Positions 11,254-22,300 of a stretch of 64,000 bases of DNA are shown here, piece by piece. The position numbers and the translations under genes are program-made. Within the stretch, counting starts at the first letter, position 1, and every line of letters starts with the position of its first letter. The notes beneath the pieces were generated by a model. It did not search any database and had not been told where the DNA came from. It worked only from the letters and a program-made list of their open reading frames with translations. Source of the stretch: Bursaphelenchus xylophilus (Eukaryota > Nematoda > Chromadorea > Rhabditida > Aphelenchoididae); contig CAJFCV020000005.1 of NCBI GenBank assembly GCA_904066235.2, positions 6,257,501 to 6,321,500 on the forward strand, read 5' to 3'.

Positions 11254-12184
11254 GCATAACAGACAGACGTGCACGGTTGAATTCGCAGTCCGTCTCAACC
11301 GCGGTTGAAACTGACTGCGAATTATACATATCTCGAGCTGCGCCCAGGATTTGTAATTCGCCGGGTACATCTTACACGAAAGAACACCAAATTTTGCAAT
11401 AATCGCCTCAGGTTCTCCAAAAATGTACATACAGAATACTATTTGGGCGTAGATCCGTTGTACCAAGTATCATCTTTCTGTCGTTTTGGCCCACTGCGGT
11501 AAGAAAAACTTTTGTGGACCTTTTTTCCCAGCGGACCTTTTCGCATAAATATGACATCAAAAACATAATGTCTTAAAAATCATTGACAAAAGTGCTCGAT
11601 AAACTCCTGATTTTGTTAAGATTTTGAGGTGAGCAGACGAATAACATACATATAATCTTCCTTATATGTTGACCGTATAAGGGAAATCAGAAATAAGAAT
11701 GTCATCATGGTAAAGGTGACATAACCCATCGGTAGACTGTGGTAGTAGTAGTAGAAAATGATTTAAAAGTCCGATATGATAATTTTCCGGAAAATACGAC
11801 ACACAGGTTGAATTCTTGAAAAATTAGGATTATAGTGATATTGTTACTATGATCGTTGTTTAGCGGACCTTTCCGTCCTTCGTGGATTTTAGCACCATAA
11901 AGGCGGTTAGATAACGAAATTTTTCAGTTGGCGACCCGGGCATGATTTTTGCAGGGTTGCCGGGTCGGGCCTGCAATTTTTAAAAGTAGGCTCGTTTGCC
12001 ACTCCTGCTTTTCGGGCGTTTTTTTGTCGTTTTGGTGAAAATAATTTGGAGCTGCTTTTAAAATTTCACTTTCGATTTTTGAGTTGCATTCCGCAACAAA
12101 ATCAATAAAATGGCGAAGTGTCAAAGCATATGAGTAATCTAAAATAAAATTTGACCGAATATACATCTCGATGAATCGTAGAAT
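11254..12184. promoter_or_regulatory. Divergent intergenic region upstream of arx-2
   Basis: About 0.9 kb between two genes reading away from each other, so both promoters should lie here. It holds a repeat (about 11501-11550, AAAACTTTTGTGGACC ... AGCGGACCTTTTCG) with a diverged copy at about 22348-22395 in a kettin intron, and a related GCGGACCTTTCCG near 11864. A small GC-rich inverted motif (GACCCGGGCA ... TGCCGGGTCGGG) lies at about 11932-11970. No coding region is supported. Confidence 0.45.
11501..11550 (+). repeat. Short dispersed repeat, copy 1 (copy 2 at about 22348-22395)
   Basis: Two stretches share AAAACTTTTGTGGA, then a spacer of about 13-14 bases, then CGGACCTTTTCG, in the same orientation and about 11 kb apart. 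The extent and ends of the parent element are not visible. Confidence 0.5.
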
Positions 12185-13669
12185 ATGGACTCCCAAGGCA
12201 GAAAAGTGATTGTAGTTGATAACGGATCAGGAGTGAGTTAAACTTTCATATATTACCCTGTTTATTTAGTTTGTAAAGTGTGGATATGCGGGTACAAACT
12301 TTCCGGAACATATATTTCCATCTATGGTCGGGAGACCCCTTGTTCGATCAAGCCAACGGATAAACAACATCCAGATCAAGGATTTGATGGTTGGGGAGGA
12401 GTGCACTGAGCTCAGGCAATGCCTTGATGTTACATATCCTATGGAAAATGGTATTGTTCGAAACTGGGAGGACATGGCGCACGTTTATGACTACACATTT
12501 GGACCAGAAAAGTTGGATATTGATCCTCAGGTGTGTTTCTGATTTAATTATTCTTAATTCTTATTACTTTTAGGAATGCAAGTTATTACTGACCGAACCT
12601 CCAATGAATCCACATAAGAATCGCGAAAAGATGTTTGAAGTCATGTTCGAACAGTACGGGTTTAACGCTGTTTATGTGGCTGTGCAGGCAGTTTTGACAT
12701 TGTATGCGCAAGGTCTCTTAACAGGTGTCGTTGTGGATTCTGGAGATGGAGTTACACATATCTGTCCTGTCTTCGGTGGTATTGCTTTACAGCATCTAAA
12801 TCAACGTTTAGATGTTGCAGGCAGGGATATAACAAAATATTTGATAAAGGTATGTATTGTTATTTTTTTTGTATTTTGCTTTACTTTAGCTACTCTTGCT
12901 TCGTGGATATGCCTTCAATCATTCCGCTGATTTTGAGACGATCAGACAACTGAAGGAGAAGCTGTGCTATGTGGCTTATAATGTCGAACAGGAACAAAAA
13001 CTTGCTTTGGAGACAACAGTATTAACTCAGTCGTATACTGTATGATTTTTTATTTTTTTTTAGTTTTATTTTTAGTTACCTGATGGTCGAACCATTCGAG
13101 TTGGGGGTGAACGATTCGAGGCTCCAGAAGTCCTTTTCCAACCTCATCTGATTGACGTGGAGAAAGCTGGAGTGTCGGAACTGATATTTAATTCCATTCA
13201 AGGGGCTGATATGGGTATGAATATTGTTTACTGTTTAATTGTTATATGTCTGGTTACAGATTGCCGATTGGATCTGTTTAAACATATTGTTCTATCCGGG
13301 GGCTCAACGATGTATCCAGGTTTGCCTAGCAGACTCGAGAAGGATCTAAAGCAACTTTATTTGCATCATGTGCTGAGAGGGAATACTGAAAACTTCCACG
13401 TAGGCCTAAATTAAAGTTAATATTTGTTTTTTAGAAGTTTAAAATTAGAATAGAAGCTCCCCCGCGACGAAAACACATGGTATTCTTGGGCGGGGCCGTC
13501 CTGGCTCACTTAATGAGGGACCGTAATGAAGTAAGTGGCCAATTGCTTTACTTATTTCGCGCGTCGTTATGACGTTGACCTTCTTTCTTTGCAGGACTTT
13601 TGGATTTCGAAGGCGACATACGAAGAAAAGGGCCTTAATTACTGCATGGACCAGATCCGCATCCGCTAA
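12185..13669 (+). CDS. arx-2: Actin-related protein 2 (ARP2), subunit of the Arp2/3 complex
   Basis: Arp2/3 nucleates branched actin filaments; ARP2 is one of its two actin-like subunits. Eight exons: 12185-12232, 12270-12530, 12574-12849, 12890-13039, 13076-13214, 13260-13399, 13435-13530, 13595-13669, giving 394 aa, the normal family length. Diagnostic blocks: [24 protein letters not shown] (phosphate loop 1), [30 protein letters not shown] (phosphate loop 2), [39 protein letters not shown], and [19 protein letters not shown]. The match to animal ARP2 is near-continuous. The last 12 residues ([10 protein letters not shown] end) differ from the usual C terminus; the tail is variable in the family. 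In the second phosphate loop and hinge all nucleotide-binding residues I can check are present. Confidence 0.97.
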
Positions 13670-14359
13670 ACGACTATTTAATTAAAGTATTTTTTAAATT
13701 ATTTTGTATTTTGGTCTCACAGTTTGCAATTAAATCTATCGGAAAAGTGTAGGGGATTTTGTTTCGAGGAGGGAAAGATGGAAGGGGGGGGGGGGGTGTC
13801 GACCAACGGACACGGCCAAGATCAGAACAGCCCGCATTCCACTGTTTTCTCACCCTTTGACTTGAAGACTTAAATCGAAGCGTCGCATTGTTTTGTCGTT
13901 CTTTTTTTATTTTCTTAATTCTCTTTTTCACTTTCCCCAATCTGACAATGAGTCAGATTTGGGGAAGGGCCGTTCGAAAGGCTCCAGAAATATCCGGGGG
14001 GTCAGTTTAACCGTGGTTGATCTATGCGAAGCTAAGAAGCTGAAAAGATTGTATGATAGACTGTTTGATTAGCGTAGCTTTAGTGTAGCACTTTGAACTT
14101 TAAGTTTTTTTCAAACATATTACAAATAACTGCGTTTTACAGACATTCTATTTGGACCAGGACGTATTCTCAAAATTGAACCCCTTGATCCCATTTTCTT
14201 TTTTCTTTTGTAATTTTATGGAAAATGTTGAAATCCGTGGAATGTTTTGTACTATTAGATTGTCGCTTGAAGTTTATTTCCACAGAATTATATACTTTGT
14301 CATACTATATTTTGAGGTTTTTAAATGTAGAAAGTGACCTTATTAAATGCCCGCTAAAC
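13670..14359. other. Intergenic: arx-2 3' end to the CRIM1-like gene
   Basis: Contains a run of 12 G (about 13786-13797) and a short palindrome TCTGACAATGAGTCAGA near 13940. The 5' part would be the arx-2 3' UTR; the 3' part should contain the promoter of the next gene. No coding region seen. Confidence 0.4.
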
Positions 14360-17300
14360 ATGTTGCTGCTTACTATGGCGATTATGGTAATTGGAGTGCT
14401 GTCGAGCAGGGAGTGTGACCATGATTGCTCTGACACCATCTGTCCATCACTGGATTGTAACCAGACCTCTTTTGTGAATGATTGTGATTGTTGTCCCCAG
14501 TGTCTGAGATTTCGAAACGAGAAGTGTGGAGATGGTCATGGACAATGTGTTAATGGGCTAGAGTGTGTCAATCTTGATAGATTACCCTTTGGAGTATGCC
14601 AAAATAAAAGTACGTTTGATTGACGTGATCATTTCCTGCAAAATATTTTCTCAAAATAAATATCTCGGCCCCACTGTCTTTTGTGGCCCATAAATCCGAA
14701 TCGATTTACAGTTTTGACTCCTCGCTGTGATCCGGAACTTTGCGATTCCTCGGTTCCTGTTTGCACTGAGGACTCGCATTTGGTTCTTATACCGCCCTCG
14801 GACAACGCATGTTGCCCTAAGGCTCAATGTGAATGTGATTATGCAACATGTGAAACGTTAAGCAATAAATGTCCGAACAATACAAAGCGTTATCTGATGA
14901 GGAAAGGGGGAAATAATCCAGGGATGTGTTGCGATCAGTTTGAATGCAGACAACCAGGCACGTTTTCTACAAAAAAGAACCTTTGAATGAAACTATTCAA
15001 CCATACTAATAAGCAAAGATCTTTCAGCTTTTTATTGTGGCCGTGTTCGTTGTTCATTATACCGAGACCTTGATTTATTCACTGAATGCCCCGGGGACAG
15101 CTACCGGCCCCAAGAATATATCCCACAGGGTTCATGTTGTCCAATATTCCCAGAGTAGGTGGTGATAAATGACGGACAATTTGCAGATGTCAGTGTAAAG
15201 GGTCGGTATGTCCACCAGTAAGATGCGGAAAGAACGAGAAAGTTGTAATGATCAGAAGAGGGACGCAATCCCCTGGCGCCTGTTGCGACATCTTCCAATG
15301 TTTGGTCGACTCTAACTCTACGACTGATCAGTCATGTTTTTTTGAAGGCAAGACTTATGCCTCTGGTGATAACTGGCATTATGAACCGTGCCAAACATGC
15401 TGGTGCAACAATGGTGTATCCATGTGTACATCATTGGAATGTCCGTCTGTTGCAAGTAGGTTTATAATAAGACTACTACAAGCAAAACTCAGGACATTGT
15501 TCGTGGATAGAGATCCCTGATGGAGAATGTTGCCCAATATGTCGGGGTTGTATTGATGACCTTGGAAAGCACAAAGTGAATGAAAGTTGGGCCGTGGATG
15601 GCTGCACAAAGTAAGAAATAAATAGCACTGGGTAAAATTTTTGTGTCGTCAAAAACAACTCACTTTAGCTGCACGTGCTCCGAAGACTTCAAAATCCAAT
15701 GTCAAAAATCATTGTGTTCTTGCGACGGATCAGAACGATCTAATCCTTGTTGCTTAGAATGCCCCGGTAAATACATCCATTACAACTCAAATTACATATG
15801 TAAATCAACTTTAGGTGAGGAGACATGCCCTAATATGGACCACTGTGACCTTAGATGTATTCATGGCTTAAAGCGTGATGCTGAAGGGTGCGAAGAATGT
15901 ATCTGTGCCTCAGAAAACCCAAAAGAAGACGTCGTGCTTTACAATAAGTGCAATGATCAATCACCATGCGAGAGGTATGTTAGGGAGGTAAGAAATGTCA
16001 CACACAAATACTTAGGCATTGTTTCAACGGGTTCTCTTTAAATGACCAAGGTTGTTACACATGCGAATGTAAGCAGTGCCCTTCAATGGAGATGTGTTTG
16101 AAGAAATGTCTTTTTGGATACCAAATTAATCATGCTGGATGCTCAATCTGCAAGTGCAAAGGTAACCAAAAAGCACAAAAATAATTATAAATAAATACGT
16201 AGCGGGCGGTTTCGAGACAAAGAAAATAGAAACTAACAATATCTCGGATCTCTGTCATCGGGAAGAAAAAGAATACAGAAACGGGGATTGGTGGAGTGAA
16301 TCTTGCAGACAATGTCTGTGTCTGCAAGGACGAACTTATTGCTCGGCATTATCATGTATGGCCAGGGATAACTGTTCTCTTTCTCAATACAACATTAAAG
16401 ATGGAGAATGCTGTCCGTCATGCGGGGAATTCGTCGAGGCTTCATTTGTTCCCTGTCATTTTGATAATGTTGTTAGTCAATACGTGGATGGAGAAATGTT
16501 TAGAAAGGATTGCGCAGTCTGCATCTGTGCATTGGGTCATGTTTTGTGTTCGGAAGAAAACTGCGACAAGGAATATTTGAATAACAGGTAAAAAATTAAA
16601 TAAGTTCAAAACCCTTAAAAAATGTTTTGTAAACTCCTAAATTTTAGTTTCCCTGATGATAAAGCAATGCAAGGTTATCAGATGGACTGTATTGACTATA
16701 AGAACCGTAATCACGGCTACCATTCCGTCTGGAGTGACGGCATTTGTCGTCATTGCCAATGCCAATTAAATGGTTCTATTGCATGTGTTGATATCATATG
16801 TCCCGAAGTGAAATGCGATGGAAAATTACTCCACTTGGAGAATCAATGTTGCCCTGTCTGCTTTGGTAGGTTAATGATGACTCAAAAAATCTCTTTTAGA
16901 ACACAAAACGGAAGCATCTTGTGATTACAATGACGTCAAATATTACCAAAACGAGGTCTTTTCGGATGGTCTATGCAGAAATTGCACTTGTACTATTTAT
17001 GGAAATGTTGAATGCAACACAACTCAATGTATGGAATGCGAACGGCCAATATACACTCCTTTTGAGTGCTGCCCTACATGTGCTGGTATGTTGGTCCTAT
17101 CTTTTTTGATATTTTTCATCCTGATTCTTTGCCTAATGAGTTTTATTGCAGAAAATGTATTGTATTCTTCGAAAGTAGAGACTGAAGTTGTGATCTTCGA
17201 CAACGGGCATCTATTAAATGTATATTACATCTCTTTTGCGATTGTTGGATGTTTTGTTATTCTGTTATTTGTTATTGGAAAGTTTCTAAAGCGGTATTAC

Positions 17301-17675
17301 ATGGTAAGAAAATACTCCTAGTCTGTCGGTAAAATAATGAGCACTCTGTCACATCGAAAATCGCATCGCCGCCGAGAAAATGAATTGTGTCGCGGCAAAA
17401 TCAAAATTTTTACTTCAGCGCGCGATCGGCAGCGACATTGTGCTCATTATTTTACCGACAGACTGAGATTAAACTTTTTCGATATTTTTTTAGACCTCCG
17501 AGGCTGGGAAATCGATGAAAAATGGATACAAATATTCGCGCGACGAGCAGACTCTGCACCCGCTTATTTCCAGGTGAGCATAATGATGACATAACACATT
17601 AAAATTGTTTATAGATCTGACACACTTTGGTCAAGAAGTTCGAATCTCTCCTCCGTCGACTCTCACCTCATATAG
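14360..17675 (+). CDS. crm-1: CRIM1/CRM-1-like transmembrane protein with IGFBP, VWC and antistasin domains
   Basis: Cell-surface modulator of BMP/TGF-beta signalling in other animals. Thirteen exons: 14360-14609, 14712-14957, 15028-15154, 15187-15455, 15493-15610, 15669-15974, 16016-16161, 16203-16587, 16648-16865, 16900-17085, 17152-17303, 17494-17573, 17615-17675; total 847 aa. A signal peptide (MLLLTMAIMVIGVLSS) is followed by an IGFBP-like module (CPSLDC ... CGDGHGQCVNGLECV), then VWC-type repeats ending CCP.C, antistasin-like segments (CPNMDHCDLRCIHGLKRDAEGC; CPSMEMCLKKCLFGY), more VWC repeats, one membrane span (FAIVGCFVILLFVIG) and a tail of about 50 residues. The domain order is that of CRIM1. 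Intron 2 is GC-AG, and intron 11 carries a MITE. The start is fixed by the signal peptide; an in-frame ATG at 14225 is less likely. Confidence 0.9.
14958..15027 (+). other. GC-AG intron in the CRIM1-like gene
   Basis: The exon ends CAACCAG, the intron begins GCACG and ends CTTTCAG. This is the only junction that joins the two cysteine-rich modules in frame (ECRQP to FYCGRVRCS); the nearby GTTTTC does not. Confidence 0.65.
17320..17464. mobile_element. MITE with 25 bp terminal inverted repeats, in CRIM1-like intron 11
   Basis: The left end AGTCTGTCGGTAAAATAATG (continuing AGCAC) at 17320-17344 is repeated in reverse complement at 17440-17464. The element is 145 bp long and noncoding. A clear target duplication is not visible. 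The first bases match the left end of an insertion at 55966 (AGTCTGTCGGGAAAATAA), so the family recurs in this window. Confidence 0.8.
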
Positions 17676-17746
17676 AAGAAACGCGGGCGTTGCTTTAATC
17701 AGATCTGTAACACATTGTTACTCATTATCATAAATTTGTACACTGT

Positions 17747-18927
17747 TTATAGCATTCGAGAGTGAAGATTATCGAAATGAACGCCATATACATGAGGTGA
17801 CGCTTGAGTCCCTTTACTTCTGACATTATTGACCTTTTTAGATGTTGAACAAAGCCGTAGCAGATTGAAGGCGCACATTGCCAGTAAGGAGCCAAGAACT
17901 GGTCCCATGGTCACAATGAGTAACCATTTTGAGGAACGGAAACTGAAAAATTTTTCAATGAAGTGGTGTAGTTGCACACAAAAGTAAAGAAAATTTATCC
18001 ATACCTAAACACCTTCTCATTGTATCCAAAAATGTAAGAAGCCGCCCGGGATCCGATTTCTCTGGCTGGGTTTATCGTTGTGGTCGAGTTGAAGTCGAGA
18101 GACAAAAGGATTATAATTAATGTAACTCCATGAATAAATTTACTCAAGATTACGTTACGAACTGAATTTTCCACTACAGAAATAATGAACACGAACAAGA
18201 ATGATGACACTATCTGAATTATTTTGAATAGTTTTGTAAAAGTCAAAGAAAATTACGAACCTCGGCAAAAAATGCGTTGATCGTAGATTGATGAAGACTT
18301 GGATATCCAGCGAAGATCTGAGCCGTCCTCAAGGGACCTGTCAGCATGTGATTCCCCTTGTCCAATTGGAATACAGCCTCTGTAAATTCCTTTATAATTC
18401 TGTGTAATCATACCGTAAACCAACGCCCATGCCAAACACGCCCCTACAAAAGCGCCAACAACTTGCCCAATAATGGATAAGAAGAACTCCCCTTTGCTTA
18501 TTTTCTTGTTCCAAAAATGATAAAGCGCAGTTATTGAGAACACAGATGATCCTTTAATAAGTTGACGGTAAAATGGATTCATCATACCTTGTTTATTTAT
18601 GGCAATTATCGAAGATATAAAGTAAGCGACTCCCCAGCCAATGCACACGACAGAATTGTCATTCAGATTCCTTTTTAGGATATTCTGAGCACATATTGAA
18701 GAGCCGAAAAACTGAAACCAGTCAAATATAAAAATAAGACAACTTACGATGAAAACGGCGGACCTTATCAATTCAAGAAGACCGAGATAAAATACGCCGA
18801 GTATTCTCCGCGACATTTGGTTAGGTAATCCCGCAGAACTGAGGCTTAATTTGCCTTGGGCACTTTTGAAACCCACACATGTCTGATCGTTTAATTTGAT
18901 TGCGGTGGTAAAGGGCCATGTGTCCAA
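17747..18927 (-). CDS. Aquaporin (MIP family) with a degenerate first NPA motif
   Basis: Water or small-solute channel of the plasma or intracellular membranes. Six exons on the minus strand: 18927-18748, 18711-18588, 18551-18414, 18379-18261, 18213-18005, 17942-17747; total 321 aa. The second pore loop is intact (INPAREIGSR, N at about 235; Glu replaces the Asp usual in glycerol-permeable members). TAQIFAGYPS and IIGQVVGAFVGAC are typical MIP segments. Where the first NPA should be, the spliced protein reads QGSSVFSITALY, so NPA appears replaced by VFS (about 105-107) or SSV. Introns 1-3 are 36, 36 and 34 nt, and the first two are in frame without stops. The tail of about 50 residues is hydrophilic. 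An upstream part of exon 1 before MSRRILGVFY may be untranslated. It resembles unorthodox aquaporins; I cannot assign a C. elegans aqp number. Confidence 0.87.
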
Positions 18928-19387
18928 GATGTTTTGTCATCTTGACCGGTCCATATCAGATTTAACGGGAACGATATTAAAACAAGAGAGACGGACGAGA
19001 TCAGATAGAGTAGCCAGGTGGACTTTTCTGCTGAGACCTGGCCAGCGTGAGATCGAGGCCAGAGGGAAAGGAGCGGGACATACGAGATCTCTAACTTCCA
19101 ACGCCCGGCGGGTGTTCAGGATGTGCGCAACTTGAGATCAAAACAAATACTCGAGCTTTTGGAGTTTATACAATCTGTGGATTGCACAGCCGTGGGAATG
19201 AAAGCCGTGGCTTTCGGTGTTTCAGATCATATAAAACTTTTTCTTTTTTAAACCTCGGGTAGGTCAACAGCTGGGCCGCGGATTTCTCGGCGCCGTATCT
19301 TTTCACCCTGATCGCTTTGAGTCCACTTTTTCTTCTTTACCGATTATTTTGAGGTCTGGAATGGATTTGGTTTGAAATAGTTCAAGA
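18928..19387. promoter_or_regulatory. Shared divergent promoter region, aquaporin and kettin
   Basis: About 460 bp separates the starts of two genes transcribed in opposite directions. Both promoters, or an upstream kettin exon, must lie here unless further 5' exons exist. Pyrimidine-rich stretches are present but I can point to no defined element. Confidence 0.45.
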
Positions 19388-22300
19388 ATGCCATTTAAGA
19401 CTCCCTTGGGCGAGCGAGAGGTGAATGTGACCGCTCCCATCTTCAAGAGGGTAAGTGAGATCATAAAGACGTAATCTCACAAAAATACAAAAACAGCACA
19501 TTTAATTTATCCTTTAGTGCTGTATGCTCATTCGATAAAGTAATGTACGGTCGTGACAATCCCAGATATTTTTATAAGTTTTAGGCCTTTTATAAAAAGT
19601 CAGTGATTTGTCGGATAAAGAGTAGTAAATTGATTTTTTTTTTACAATTTGTAAACTCTACGTTTTAAAAAAATTTATTCTAGCCCTTACAAGATCGTCG
19701 TGTTATAATCGGCCAATCCGTCCGCCTAGAATGCCAAGTCGAAGGTCATCCAGAACCTGTCATAAAATGGCTGAAAGACGGCCGAAACGTTACAACGTGT
19801 CCTGATTACGAAGTGAGTTATTACACAAACAAGCATTAATTTCAATTTCTTAGGTAATTCAAAGTGGCAACAAGCACACATTGTTGATTCCGTGCGCTCA
19901 AGGAGCGGATTGTGGCCGATTTTCACTGCAGGCGATGAATACCGGAGGAATAAAACAATCAACTTGTATGCTGATTGTGGCTCCAGCACCCACCCCGGTT
20001 CCCGGATCTGCTGCCAGCATGGCGTAGGTTCTATTTTATATAATCTGTTATGTGCCTAGGAGTTCACCAGCTCCCCCTATGACGCCAGTAGGCCCATCTG
20101 CTCCATTCTTCATTAAAGAATTACGCAATCAACCCTTCAAACCCGGAGGCGTCGCTGTATTGGAAGCCAGGGTCGTTGGTGTTCCCATTCCAACAGTTGA
20201 GTGGCTGAAAGATGGAAGCCCCTTGAATAATTATAGGTTTGTTCGAGCCATTTTATGGCTTATGTAAATTCAGAGTCATCACCGAGTACGACTCTCAGTC
20301 CGGCATTTGTTTGCTTACAATTCCACAGTTATTCCCAGAGGATCAAGGAGAATACACTTGCCAAGCATCAAATACCATTGGAATTACTGTTTGTTCTGCA
20401 TATGTAGGTGATGTAGTTTTTAAAATAAATTAGGCAGTTTTTTTATTCAATTAGAGAGGTAAAAAATGGTGAGAATCAAACACCAAGAACAAATCTTTCA
20501 GATCTTGGCCAGAGATGAGTATGACAAATGGTTGTCTAATGAGCGAGCATCGTTCACCAGAGAAAAAAAACAACGCATGATTGCGCGAAACGAGCAGCAT
20601 CATTCCAAGTTAAGTACAACTACAAGGAATGTGGATAGAAGGGGATTACTGTCTCCCAACTTTTCGGATACTGATACAGTATGATTCAGAAACAATGATC
20701 ACTCTATTTAGGCATGGGGATTAAGCGAATCCGAGACCGAACCCGAGCTAGCCACATTAAATTTACATCGGGACACTGGGCCAGGATTGGCTCCGTTCTT
20801 CAGAAGCGAGTTACGGGGCTTGAGGCTGACGGAAGGAACGGATGCCGTCTTACAGTGCAATATTGGAGGAAATCCAAAACCAAGGGTATTGGTTAAATTG
20901 TAATAAATAGATGTTTAGATTACGTGGTATCACAACGGAAAATTATTGGAGGCCTACGGAGAACCTCGCCGGCAATTCAGCTACAAAGGATCAAGCGTCA
21001 CTTTGCGTATCAACGACGTGATCCCATCAGATGCCGGCCAGTATTCGTTGGTGGTCGAAAATCCTTTTGGAAAAGTAAGCACCAGATATGTAGTTTTCAA
21101 GTCTTTGCAAACAGAAATGAATTGTCTTTTTATTGATATGTCCATGAACTTTGGCCAGAATTAACTCAAACGTTTAAAATCCGTGAGATGAGAGCGTAAT
21201 CAATTTCCGGCCGAAAGTGTTATTTGGGCGTGCTTTGGGATCAAACGCTTGAGGCGTTAAAGACTGGAGACGATGGCGGAATGCCATGCACAATTCATTT
21301 CCGACTTTCTAATCTCTGTCCTAAGTGATAAACAGCAAACAAAGGGGAGGAGGGCCGGGATCAGACCGTTATTGAGAGCGACCAATCAGCGGAGGCCTGG
21401 GTACGTGTGTCCCGGAATTCCCAATTTTGTGTTCCCCGGTTCTAATCGTTTCGAAAGTTTGGAATTGGCCAGTATATTTCGTGAGGCCAGGTATGGCCGC
21501 GGCATAATGCAACCCGGGATCAAGACCCAAGAGGAGGGGGCTCTGGAAAAAAGACTGGTTACTTTTTTTTCTTTCTCCCTCTTCCCACCCCAGGAGCAAT
21601 TGCACCTTTTGTCGCTGAGGAGGGCTGGAAACGTCCGTTTTTTATCTTTGATGGTGCAATGATGGGTTGGCCTGAAAGGTGGGGGCGAACGCTTCTTTCC
21701 TCAGGGGTTGAAGACCTCACTTGAGTCCCGTCCATCCATGAAGCTTGATTATCAGCTCCTAAGGGTTTTATTGGCCCGACATTAACTAAGTCCCGACCGT
21801 ATGCCCATTTTTGACAGTATACATACACTGGGATTTAAGCTTCGGTTTTAAATTTTAAGCACATGTGTTTACGGATTTTTAATGGTGTGGCCAAAGAACA
21901 TCTGAGGCCTAAACCGAACGGCATTTGCGACATCTTTGATCTTTTATCGCCTTTCCTGAGAGGGGAAAACGGAAAAAAAACAATGAAGTTAAATGTAATC
22001 TCTGTCTTTGAATGGTCCACTAGACTTTTCTGTTGCGTTGGGTACGGAAACGTCCGCGGCAAAAGATTTTTCTAAGCTCAGTGAGACCTGGAAGAGTGGG
22101 TGTGGGGTCGACCGTGCTGATTTAGAAAATCTATTTTATTTTTTCCAAATTTTCTTGTTTGCCTTGAGTAGTACTGTAAATTAGTAATGTCTGGATGTCT
22201 TGACTTTTTTTGATGAGAAGGGATCTTAAAGGTAAACGTTACTACTTTGCAGTACTATTTAAGAAAAACAAGTATCAGAGAAAATAGATCGGATTTTTGA

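Noticed and set aside
20404..20501. Continuation of a kettin exon through 20407 or a start at 20455
   Set aside because: These give in-frame stops. The donor at 20404 and the acceptor at 20501 keep the frame into ILARDEYDKWL.
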